From Pseudomonadota bacterium (GTDB lineage Bacteria > Pseudomonadota > Alphaproteobacteria > Rhizobiales > Devosiaceae): a stretch of 5,894 nt of DNA. The stretch lies in contig JAEWHZ010000340.1 of the NCBI GenBank assembly GCA_023387585.1, forward strand, positions 1 through 5,894. Direction: 5' to 3'. Below, one piece after another: positions 1 to 5,894 of the stretch; positions within the stretch are counted from its first letter, which is position 1, and each line of letters starts with the position of its first letter. The position numbers and the translations under genes are program-made. The notes beneath the pieces are model-generated. The model worked only from the letters and a program-made list of their open reading frames with translations, had not been told where the DNA came from and ran no database searches.

Positions 1-1256
1 CAGCTCCCGTTCCTGCCGCGCGCGCCGATGATGGCGTGGGTGACCGAGCCGGTGGCCGGGAACAGCGGGATCAGGCAGGCCTGGAGCGCATGGTAGATGT
101 CGGGCTTGCCGCGGAACAGGCGCTCGATGGGCTTGAGGTCGGAGCCGAGCTCGGCATGCCAGCCGCCCTGGGCGTGGTCGATCAGGTGGTTGGCGGCGAA
201 ATCCCACAGCCGGCGATACCAGATCTCGTAGAACGGATCGCGCCCGTGCTGGACGAGGAAGGCGGCGGCGCCGATGGCCTCGGTGACCGGCCACCACAGC
301 CGGGCCGGGAGCAGGGGCTTGTCGTCATAGTCGAGCGTATAGAAGAAGCCGCCCCCATCGGGGTCCCAGCCCAGCGTGACGGCGCGGTGGAACAGTTCGC
401 GCGCCGCCTCGGTCAGCCAGGAATGGGTCTTTTCGGTGAGGATCCAGAGCTGGATCAACAGGCGCGACCATTCGAGCCAGTGGCCGGGGGTGAGCCCCGA
501 GGGGCGGAAGGTCTCGTCGCCGACGAAGTCGCGGTCGACCTGCCAGTCGGCATCGAAATGTTCGGCGACGCGATAGTCGAGGCCGGCGGCGTGGCGGCCG
601 ATGATCAGCTCGGCGATGCGCAGGGCGCGCTGGAGGTAGAGCTTTTCGCCCGTGGCCTCATAGGCGGCCATATAGGCCTCGGTGAGGTGCATGTTGGCGT
701 TCTGGCCGCGATAGGGGTTTGTCCCCGACCAGTCGGCGGAGCGGGTGTCGACCACGGCGCCGACGCTCTCGTCCCAGAAGCGGGCGGTAAGCACCTCGCT
801 GACATCGGCGATCATCGTGTCGGCGAGCGGATGGCCGGACAGCTTGGCGCTCGAGGCGGCGAGCAGCACGAAGGCATGGCCGTAAGCCTGCTTGAGCGGG
901 TCCCTGGGACCCTCGTCGTCGAGCGACCAGAAATAGCCGCCATGCTCGGCATCGCGGTGGCTTTCCCAGATATAGCGCATGCCATGATCGACCATGGCGT
1001 CGGAGCCCGGGCGGCCGAGCAGGCTCCCTATGGCGAAGCAGTGCACCATGCGGGTGGTGGCATGCAGCTCGCGCAGAGAATTGGAGGTGGCGATGGGGGC
1101 GCCGTTCCGGTCGAGCTCGTAAAAGCCGCCGGCCCGGTTCAGGGCGCCGCGCTCGAAGAAGTCGAACAACCGGTTGGCCTGGCGCATCAGGAACTGGCGG
1201 TGGAACTCGCGCTTGAGCCAGCTTTCGGCATTGGTCGCGGGCAATTCGTCGGCCAT
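1..1256 (-). CDS. AGE-family aldose-ketose isomerase/epimerase (YihS/mannose isomerase-like), 3' end at window edge
   Basis: The product is predicted to be a cytoplasmic (alpha/alpha)6-barrel enzyme that interconverts an aldose and a ketose (mannose/fructose type, or sulfoquinovose/sulfofructose as in YihS) or epimerises a hexose. There are 418 codons in the window, against about 413 aa for E. coli YihS. The expected active-site landmarks appear in order: Arg69 in TTRMVH, Asn188 and His190 in NANMH, His233 in EHFDADW, Arg251 in FRPSG, His259 in PGHWLEW and His389 in PDIYHALQA. By recalled alignment, Arg69, His190, His259 and His389 match YihS Arg55, His176, His248 and His383. There is no signal peptide. 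The start chosen is the ATG at 1256-1254, six bases after a G run (1267-1263). An in-frame ATG two codons upstream (1262-1260) directly abuts that run and is less likely. The frame is open to position 3, and the last two bases read TG, which would be a TGA stop if the next base is A. It follows fbp by 60 bp on the same strand. The family is clear; the substrate cannot be read from sequence, and renin-binding-protein-like or cellobiose-epimerase activity is less likely. Confidence 0.88.
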   Translation of the reverse strand, partial: MADELPATNAESWLKREFHRQFLMRQANRLFDFFERGALNRAGGFYELDRNGAPIATSNSLRELHATTRMVHCFAIGSLLGRPGSDAMVDHGMRYIWESHRDAEHGGYFWSLDDEGPRDPLKQAYGHAFVLLAASSAKLSGHPLADTMIADVSEVLTARFWDESVGAVVDTRSADWSGTNPYRGQNANMHLTEAYMAAYEATGEKLYLQRALRIAELIIGRHAAGLDYRVAEHFDADWQVDRDFVGDETFRPSGLTPGHWLEWSRLLIQLWILTEKTHSWLTEAARELFHRAVTLGWDPDGGGFFYTLDYDDKPLLPARLWWPVTEAIGAAAFLVQHGRDPFYEIWYRRLWDFAANHLIDHAQGGWHAELGSDLKPIERLFRGKPDIYHALQACLIPLFPATGSVTHAIIGARGRNGS

Positions 1257-1260
1257 GAGC

Positions 1261-1282
1261 ATCCCCCTTCGTGTCGGGGGAT
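1261..1282 (-). promoter_or_regulatory. Hairpin sequestering the ribosome binding site of the AGE-family gene
   Basis: Read on the minus strand, ATCCCCC (1282-1276) and GGGGGAT (1267-1261) form a perfect 7-bp stem around the 8-base loop GACACGAA; a G-U pair could extend it. The 3' arm contains the G run of the likely ribosome binding site (AAGGGGG, 1269-1263) and the first two bases of the alternative upstream ATG. No T run follows on either strand, so a factor-independent terminator is unlikely. A folded stem should limit ribosome entry, so translational control of the isomerase gene is possible. The stem begins 34 bases past the fbp stop codon, so a terminating ribosome would probably not melt it directly. 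The repeat is seen directly; the regulatory role is inference. Confidence 0.5.
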
Positions 1283-1316
1283 ATCTAGAGCATCGGACCG
1301 AAAAGCGCCAACGGGT

Positions 1317-2300
1317 TCAGCCGGCCTCGGCGTAGAGTTTTCCGATGCGCTCGACCTCGCTCTTCGAGCCGAGGATGACGGCGACGCGCTGGTGGATCTC
1401 GTTCGGCTCGATGTCGAGGATACGCTTCGGGCCGGTGATGGCGGCGCCGCCCGCGGCCTCGACGATCATGGCCATGGGGAAGGCCTCGTAGACCAGCCGC
1501 AGGCGTCCGCCTTTGGCGACGGTCTCGCTGTCGACCGGATAAAGGAAGACACCGCCGCGCATCAGGATGCGGTGGACGTCCGCGACCATGGAGCCGACCC
1601 AGCGCATGTTGTAGCGCTTGCCGAACGGGCCGTTCTTGCCGGCAAGGCAGCCTTCGATATAGCGGGTGGTGGGCGCGTCCCAATAGGGCTGGCGGGCGCT
1701 GTTGATGGCGTATTCGGCCGTCTCGAGCGGGATGGAGACGGCGGGGTTGGCGAGGCGGAAGACGTCGTCCGTGTCGAGCGTGAACAGGGCGACGGACCTG
1801 CCGAAGGTGAGCACGAGATTGGTCGAGCCGCCATAGGTGGTGTAGCCGGCGGCGAGCTGGCTGGTGCCCTTTTGCAGCAGCGCGTCGCGCCCGCCGGCAA
1901 GGATGGAGAACACCGAGCCGACGGTGACGTTGACGTCGATGTTCGAGCTGCCGTCGAGCGGATCGCAGGCGACGATGAGGTCTGCGGCCGGGTCCTGAAT
2001 CGGAAAGTGATGCGCTTGATTCAATTCCTCGGAGATCAGACTCGAAATTTGAGGAACTTTCTCCAAGTGCTTGACGAACAAGTCGTTCGACAGGATGTCG
2101 AGCGGCTTCTGCGCCTCGCCCTGAACATTGGTCGAGCCGGCGGTGCCGGTCAGCCCGGTGAGCGGCGCGGTGCGCAGGGCGGCGGCGATGCCGGCAGAGG
2201 CGCCGGCGATGGCGGCGACGGTGTCGGCGAGGCCGGGGCGCAGATCGGGCTGGGCGGCGAGCCAGTCGGCGAGCGTCGTGCCGGGGGCGGTGGATGTCAT
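1317..2300 (-). CDS. fbp: Class I fructose-1,6-bisphosphatase
   Basis: The enzyme hydrolyses fructose 1,6-bisphosphate to fructose 6-phosphate and phosphate, the irreversible step of gluconeogenesis and also a Calvin-cycle step, in the cytoplasm with Mg2+. The 327-aa product has the normal family length. Visible landmarks are LDILSNDLF (67-75, the dynamic loop with Asp68), the metal-binding Glu91-Glu92, ACDPLDGSSNID (111-122, metal ligands Asp113 and Asp116), the substrate region RWVGSMVADVHR (233-244), FLYP with Tyr254, and the signature GGRLRLVYEAFP with Glu272. Arg266 stands where the pig enzyme has Lys274, a swap the family signature allows. Asp107 and Leu108 stand where pig Lys112 and Tyr113 bind AMP, so classical AMP inhibition looks doubtful (inference from recalled alignment). 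The ATG at 2300-2298 is supported by a purine-rich GAGGGAGA five bases upstream. An open frame runs on upstream into glutamate dehydrogenase DNA but shows no family homology. Residues about 67-100 are coded by an unusually low-G+C patch. Class II GlpX is excluded by the motifs. Confidence 0.97.
   Translation of the reverse strand: MTSTAPGTTLADWLAAQPDLRPGLADTVAAIAGASAGIAAALRTAPLTGLTGTAGSTNVQGEAQKPLDILSNDLFVKHLEKVPQISSLISEELNQAHHFPIQDPAADLIVACDPLDGSSNIDVNVTVGSVFSILAGGRDALLQKGTSQLAAGYTTYGGSTNLVLTFGRSVALFTLDTDDVFRLANPAVSIPLETAEYAINSARQPYWDAPTTRYIEGCLAGKNGPFGKRYNMRWVGSMVADVHRILMRGGVFLYPVDSETVAKGGRLRLVYEAFPMAMIVEAAGGAAITGPKRILDIEPNEIHQRVAVILGSKSEVERIGKLYAEAG
1997..2043. other. Three GANTC sites at exact 21-bp spacing (possible CcrM methylation sites)
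   Basis: GAATC (1997-2001), GATTC (2018-2022) and GACTC (2039-2043) start exactly 21 bp apart, about two helical turns, inside the fbp coding region. GANTC is the target of the cell-cycle methyltransferase CcrM in most alphaproteobacteria. Only about seven other sites are seen by eye in the rest of the window, so three within 47 bp is a local cluster. The sites lie in or at the edge of the low-G+C patch of fbp, which raises the chance of A/T-containing motifs. The 21-bp spacing is also a multiple of the codon length, so coincidence is possible. Confidence 0.35.
2001..2100 (-). other. Low-G+C, atypical-codon patch inside fbp
   Basis: I counted 47 G+C in these 100 bases, while the flanking coding DNA is well over 60% G+C. 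On the coding strand the patch uses TTG three times plus GTT, CCT, CAA, ATT, AGT, AAT and TTT, while the neighbouring fbp sequence almost always ends codons in G or C. The frame is intact and the protein is fully conserved here, including the catalytic Glu91-Glu92. Possible causes are a short recombination tract from a lower-G+C relative, selection on mRNA structure or pausing, or an embedded DNA signal. Confidence 0.6.
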
Positions 2301-2305
2301 CGCGG

Positions 2306-2313
2306 TCTCCCTC
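2306..2313 (-). promoter_or_regulatory. Ribosome binding site of fbp
   Basis: The minus strand reads GAGGGAGA from 2313 to 2306, followed by five bases and then the ATG at 2300. This purine-rich site decides the fbp start. The same frame stays open well upstream, but only because it overlaps the end of the glutamate dehydrogenase gene. Confidence 0.7.
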
Positions 2314-2330
2314 TTTCCGGTTGGGTGGCA

Positions 2331-2353
2331 CGCGCCGCTACGCGCGGCAAGCG
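2331..2353 (-). other. Weak G+C-rich hairpin between glutamate dehydrogenase and fbp genes
   Basis: GCCGC (minus strand, 2348-2344) and GCGGC (2338-2334) can pair around the 5-base loop GCGTA. Three further pairs, GCG at 2333-2331 with CGC at 2353-2351, are possible across a two-base bulge. No T run follows, so it is not a convincing intrinsic terminator. At most it might stabilise an mRNA end or cause partial attenuation within the operon. Such short stems arise easily by chance in DNA of this composition. Confidence 0.25.
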
Positions 2354-2364
2354 CGACTTTCGGC

Positions 2365-5300
2365 TCAGCGTTCTTGCGCAAGGTCGGAGAGCAGGCCGGC
2401 GGCGACGGAGAGGCGGGCGACGGTGGCGGTGCCGTCGACCAGCTCGCCCAGCGCTTCGCTGGCGCGCGCCACCGGCCGCTGGCGCTCGGCGCGCCAGGCG
2501 GCGATGCGGTTGACGGGGTCGCCGGTGCCGGCGCCGACGACGTCGCAGGCGAGGTCTCGATGCCCGCGCGCGAGATTGGCGAGGGCCCGGTCGAGGGCGA
2601 TGCGCTCGAAGCGGTCGGAGAGCACGAGGGCGCGCCCCCTGCTCTCGATGGTGAACAGCGAGAACTGCTCGGCCAGCGCGAAATAGACCGAAGCGGCGAT
2701 GTCGAAATCGACCCCGGCGCGCCCGGCCACGGCGGCGATGTCGCTGGCATGGGCGAGCAGCTTCAGCCGGGCGAGGCGTTCGGCGAGCGCCGCCGGCACG
2801 ACGCTGCCGACCGACAGGGGCTCGACGGAGGGAGCCAGGGCACCGTCGAGCAGTTCGGACAGCGTTTCGACGCCGGCGCGGTGCAGGGCGGCGAGCCGGG
2901 CGAGATCGCCGGTGAGATCGGCATTGCGCAGGAACCACAGCGTTTCGCGGCGCAGCAGCGCTTCGACCTCGGCGTAAAGGTCGAGCTGGACGGCGCCGGG
3001 CAGCTTGCCGTCGAGCGCGTCGATCTCGTCCCACAGCGCGTCGAGCCCATGGATGTCGCGCACCAGCGCGAAGGCCAGCGCGATCTCGCCCGGGCCGGCG
3101 CTGGTCGATTCCAAGAGTTCCGAGACGAAGGCCGGCCCGCCGCGATTGAGAATCTCGTTGGCAAGGCGCGTGGCGACGATCTCGCGGCCGAGGCGGTGGG
3201 CCGAGACGGCTTCGGGATAGCGGGTGGCGAGGATTTTGGGGAAATAGTCGGCCCGCTCATGGGCGAGCAGGGGGTTGTCGGGGGCGGAGGTCGCCAGCAG
3301 ATCGTCGTAATAGGTCAATTTGGCATAGGCGAGCAGCACGGCGAGCTCGGGCCGGGTGAGGCCGGTGCCGGCGGCGAGGCGTTCGGACACCGCCCTGGCA
3401 TCGGGCAGGAACTCGATGGCACGGTCGAGCCGGTCTTCAGCCTCGAGCCGCTCCATGAGCTGGGCCTGGGCGGGCAGGGCGGCGACGCCCGCGCGCTGGG
3501 CGAGCGAGAGGGCCAGCCCTTGCAGGTAGTTGTTGCGGATGCACAGCGCCGCGACCTCGTCGGTCATCTCGGCGAGCAGCGCATTGCGCGCCTCATAGGC
3601 CAGCGCGCCGGAGGCGGTGACGGGGGCGAGCGCGATCTTGATGTTGACCTCGACATCGGAGGAGTTGACCCCGGCCGAATTGTCGATGGCGTCGGTATTG
3701 ATGCGCCCGCCGGCGGCGGCATAGGCGATGCGGCCGCGCTGGGTGACGCCGAGATTGGCGCCTTCCCCGACCACCTTGGCGCGCAGCCTGTCGGCATCGA
3801 CACGCAATGCGTCGTTGGCGCGATCGCCGACATCGGTTTCCTCGGCGGATTTCACATAGGTGCCGATGCCGCCGAACCACAACAGGTCGACCGGTGCCGA
3901 CAGGATGGCGGCGATCAGCGCCGCTGGCGGCAGGGCCATGTCCTCGATGCCGAGGACGACGCGGATTTCCGGGCTGAGCGGGATCGATTTGGCGGAGCGC
4001 GAGAACACGCCGCCGCCGGTCGAGATCAGGGCGGGGTCGTAGTCCTGCCAACTCGAGCGCGGCAGCTCGAACAGGCGCTTGCGCTCGGCGAAGCTGGTTT
4101 CGGGGTCGGGTTCGGGATCGAGGAAGATGTCGCGATGATCGAACGCGGCGACGAGCCTGATCCGGCGCGACAGCAGCATGCCGTTGCCGAACACGTCGCC
4201 CGACATGTCGCCGACGCCGGCGACGGTGAAGGGCTCGGAATCGGTGTCGCGATCCATCTCGCGGAAATGGCGCTTGACCGATTCCCAGGCGCCGCGCGCG
4301 GTGATGGCCATCCCCTTGTGGTCGTACCCGGCCGAGCCGCCCGAGGCGAAGGCGTCGCCGAGCCAGAAGCCGCGATCGAGCGCGATGGCGTTGGCGGTAT
4401 CGGAAAAGCTCGCCGTGCCCTTGTCGGCGGCGACGACCAAATAGGGGTCGTCCCCGTCATGGCGCACCAGCTCGGCCGGCGGCTCGATCCCGGCGTCGGA
4501 GAGATTGTCGGTGACGTCGAGCAGGGCGGAGATGAAGATGGTGTAGCTCTCGGTGCCCTCGGCCATATAGGCCTCGCGCCCCATGCCGGAAACGAGGCGC
4601 TTGGGGACGAACCCGCCCTTGGCGCCGACCGGCACGATCACCGCGTTCTTCACCTGCTGCGCCTTGACCAGCCCCAGCACCTCGGTGCGGTAATCCTCCG
4701 GGCGGTCGGACCAGCGCAGCCCGCCGCGCGCCACGGCGCCGAAGCGCAGATGGATGCCCTCGACGCGCGGCGAATAGACGAAGATCTCGCGATAGGGCAC
4801 CGGGGCCGGCATGAGCTGCACGGCGGCGCTGTCGAATTTTATCGCCAGCGCCGGACGCCGCATCCCGCCGGGACGCTGGAAGTAATTGGTGCGCAGGGCG
4901 GCGTCGACGAGATTGGCGAATTTTTCGAGGATGCGGTCCTCGTCGAGCGAGGTCGAGGCCTCGCGGGCAGCGAGGATGGCGGCACGGGCAGCGGCTTCCG
5001 CCTTGGGGTCGTGTGCCGCGGGGTCGAAGCGGGCGTTGAACAGATCGACGATGCTGCGCGCCGCCTCGGACTGGGTGACCAGCACGGCGGCGAGATAGCG
5101 CTGGGAATAGCTGGAGCCGAGCTGGCGCAGATAGCGCGCCAGCGCCCGGATCAGCGCCGCTTCCGACCAGTCGAGCCCGGCGCAGAGGCACAGGGCGTTG
5201 AAGCCGTCATTCTCCGCCTCGCCATGCCACACGGCCTCAATGGCCGTTTCGAGCCGGCTGCGCGAGGCGTCGTCGGCGCAATCGGGCGCGGCGACGAGCG

Positions 5301-5894
5301 ACATGTCGTGGACGAACCGCGCCACGCCGTCGGTGGCGCTGACCGTATAGGTGCGCTCGTCGATGACGCTGAAGCCGAAATTCTCCAGCAGCGGCACGCG
5401 CTCGCTGAGCGGCACGGCGCGGCCATGGGCGTAGAATCGAAGGCTCATGCGCCCGTCTTCGGCGCCCTCCGCGGTAATGGCGATGGCGACCGGGCGCGCT
5501 TCGGACAGGGTGCCGAACAGCTCGATATCGGCCAGCGCGCGCTGCGGCGTGTTGCGCGAGCGGTAGGCGGCGGAGAAGGCGTTGCGATAGGCGGAGACGG
5601 CGGCGGGATCGGCGGCTAGCGCCACCAGAAGGTCGCCGAAGCCGTGCGTCATGTCGGTGACGGCGGCTTCCAGCTCCTCGCGCGAGGGGCGCGGGGTCGG
5701 CCCGCCGACGCGGCCGATAATGACGTGCAGGCGCACCAGATCGCCTTCGAGGAAGAAGGGATAGAAGGCGGAGACGCGCCCGTCATAGATTTTTGCGAGA
5801 TAATCGGCGATGCGGGCGCGGGCCTCGGAATCGTAGCGCTCGCGCGGCACATAGACGAGGATGGAAACGAAATTGTCGAAGGCGTCGATGCGCG
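2365..5894 (-). CDS. gdhB: NAD-dependent glutamate dehydrogenase, large (~180 kDa) class, 5'-truncated by window
   Basis: This enzyme oxidatively deaminates L-glutamate to 2-oxoglutarate and ammonium with NAD+, feeding amino-acid carbon into the TCA cycle. The window holds 1175 codons plus the stop. The family is about 1600 aa, so roughly 400-450 N-terminal residues lie past the right edge. The fragment opens with FVSILVYVPRERYDSEAR, a conserved family stretch, so the GTG at 5850 is internal and not a start. The catalytic core follows: RGGLRWSDRPEDYR from 4728 down, PVGAKGGF (4632-4609, catalytic-type Lys at 4620-4618), DAFASGGSAGYDHKGMAIT, and GVGDMSGDVFGNGML from 4218 down (nucleotide-binding region). 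Then come LWFGGIGTYVK near 3885-3852, VVGEGANLGVTQRGR and GGRINTDAIDNSAGVNSSD. The last ~370 residues are helix-rich, without obvious motifs, and end in DLAQER. The frame is unbroken. In Caulobacter the homologue GdhZ also acts on FtsZ to coordinate division; whether this one does is unknown. It is probably the first of the three genes seen here in one transcription unit. Confidence 0.97.
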   Translation of the reverse strand, partial: RIDAFDNFVSILVYVPRERYDSEARARIADYLAKIYDGRVSAFYPFFLEGDLVRLHVIIGRVGGPTPRPSREELEAAVTDMTHGFGDLLVALAADPAAVSAYRNAFSAAYRSRNTPQRALADIELFGTLSEARPVAIAITAEGAEDGRMSLRFYAHGRAVPLSERVPLLENFGFSVIDERTYTVSATDGVARFVHDMSLVAAPDCADDASRSRLETAIEAVWHGEAENDGFNALCLCAGLDWSEAALIRALARYLRQLGSSYSQRYLAAVLVTQSEAARSIVDLFNARFDPAAHDPKAEAAARAAILAAREASTSLDEDRILEKFANLVDAALRTNYFQRPGGMRRPALAIKFDSAAVQLMPAPVPYREIFVYSPRVEGIHLRFGAVARGGLRWSDRPEDYRTEVLGLVKAQQVKNAVIVPVGAKGGFVPKRLVSGMGREAYMAEGTESYTIFISALLDVTDNLSDAGIEPPAELVRHDGDDPYLVVAADKGTASFSDTANAIALDRGFWLGDAFASGGSAGYDHKGMAITARGAWESVKRHFREMDRDTDSEPFTVAGVGDMSGDVFGNGMLLSRRIRLVAAFDHRDIFLDPEPDPETSFAERKRLFELPRSSWQDYDPALISTGGGVFSRSAKSIPLSPEIRVVLGIEDMALPPAALIAAILSAPVDLLWFGGIGTYVKSAEETDVGDRANDALRVDADRLRAKVVGEGANLGVTQRGRIAYAAAGGRINTDAIDNSAGVNSSDVEVNIKIALAPVTASGALAYEARNALLAEMTDEVAALCIRNNYLQGLALSLAQRAGVAALPAQAQLMERLEAEDRLDRAIEFLPDARAVSERLAAGTGLTRPELAVLLAYAKLTYYDDLLATSAPDNPLLAHERADYFPKILATRYPEAVSAHRLGREIVATRLANEILNRGGPAFVSELLESTSAGPGEIALAFALVRDIHGLDALWDEIDALDGKLPGAVQLDLYAEVEALLRRETLWFLRNADLTGDLARLAALHRAGVETLSELLDGALAPSVEPLSVGSVVPAALAERLARLKLLAHASDIAAVAGRAGVDFDIAASVYFALAEQFSLFTIESRGRALVLSDRFERIALDRALANLARGHRDLACDVVGAGTGDPVNRIAAWRAERQRPVARASEALGELVDGTATVARLSVAAGLLSDLAQER

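Noticed and set aside
1261..1282. Reading the fbp-isomerase hairpin as an intrinsic terminator
   Set aside because: No T tract follows the stem on either strand, and the next gene on the same strand starts within a few bases of it.
1285..2331. A 348-codon minus-strand open frame overlapping fbp
   Set aside because: It is an Arg-rich out-of-frame translation of the fbp gene, whose own frame holds all the conserved catalytic motifs.
36..2513. An 825-codon plus-strand open frame across the isomerase and fbp genes
   Set aside because: It is also in codon register with the minus-strand genes and continues through the intergenic gaps by chance. It has no recognisable domain, and the minus-strand products are conserved enzymes.
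1317..2750. A 477-codon version of fbp with a long N-terminal extension
   Set aside because: The extra part overlaps the 3' end of the glutamate dehydrogenase gene in another frame, is Ser/Pro/Ala-rich, lacks homology to FBPase, and a good ribosome binding site sits before the ATG at 2300.
2128..5619. An 1163-codon plus-strand open frame antisense to glutamate dehydrogenase
   Set aside because: Its codons lie exactly opposite the dehydrogenase codons, so its stops would need the minus-strand codons TTA, CTA or TCA, which G+C-rich genes avoid. The translation is Gly/Ala/Asp/Arg-rich low-complexity with no family resemblance, while the minus strand carries an unmistakable conserved enzyme.
5848..5850. 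GTG as a start codon for a shorter glutamate dehydrogenase
   Set aside because: The same frame continues upstream to the window edge with conserved family sequence, so this GTG codes for an internal valine.

Overview
The window is high in G+C (well over 60% by eye). Everything codes on the minus strand, in three tightly spaced genes read from right to left. First comes a large NAD-dependent glutamate dehydrogenase, cut at its 5' end by the right edge of the window. Next is a complete class I fructose-1,6-bisphosphatase. Last is an N-acylglucosamine 2-epimerase (AGE)-family sugar isomerase of the YihS/mannose-isomerase kind, which runs off the left edge at or very near its natural end. The ~180 kDa class of glutamate dehydrogenase, the base composition and the protein style suggest an alphaproteobacterium, perhaps Hyphomicrobiales. 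That placement is inference; there is no rRNA or other marker.

Layout: 5894-2365 glutamate dehydrogenase (1175 codons in the window, roughly the C-terminal three quarters); 2364-2301 a 64-bp gap with a weak hairpin and the fbp ribosome binding site; 2300-1317 fructose-bisphosphatase (327 aa); 1316-1257 a 60-bp gap with a perfect 7-bp hairpin whose 3' arm is the G run of the next ribosome binding site; 1256-1 the AGE-family isomerase. No gene-free stretch exceeds about 65 bp. No RNA gene, mobile element, CRISPR array or convincing factor-independent terminator is visible. The very long plus-strand open frames are codon-register antisense shadows.

The short gaps and shared strand suggest one transcription unit. 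A plausible shared theme is carbon flow from amino acids to sugars: glutamate is deaminated to 2-oxoglutarate and enters the TCA cycle, gluconeogenesis passes the irreversible bisphosphatase step to fructose 6-phosphate, and an aldose-ketose isomerase handles free sugars such as mannose/fructose. The link to the third gene is the weakest part.

I found no new multi-gene system; the genes are recognisable metabolic enzymes. The points most worth a second look are the hairpin that buries the isomerase's ribosome binding site, and a 100-bp low-G+C patch with atypical codons inside fbp. That patch codes for the catalytic Glu-Glu pair, and three GANTC sites spaced exactly 21 bp apart lie in it or at its edge.
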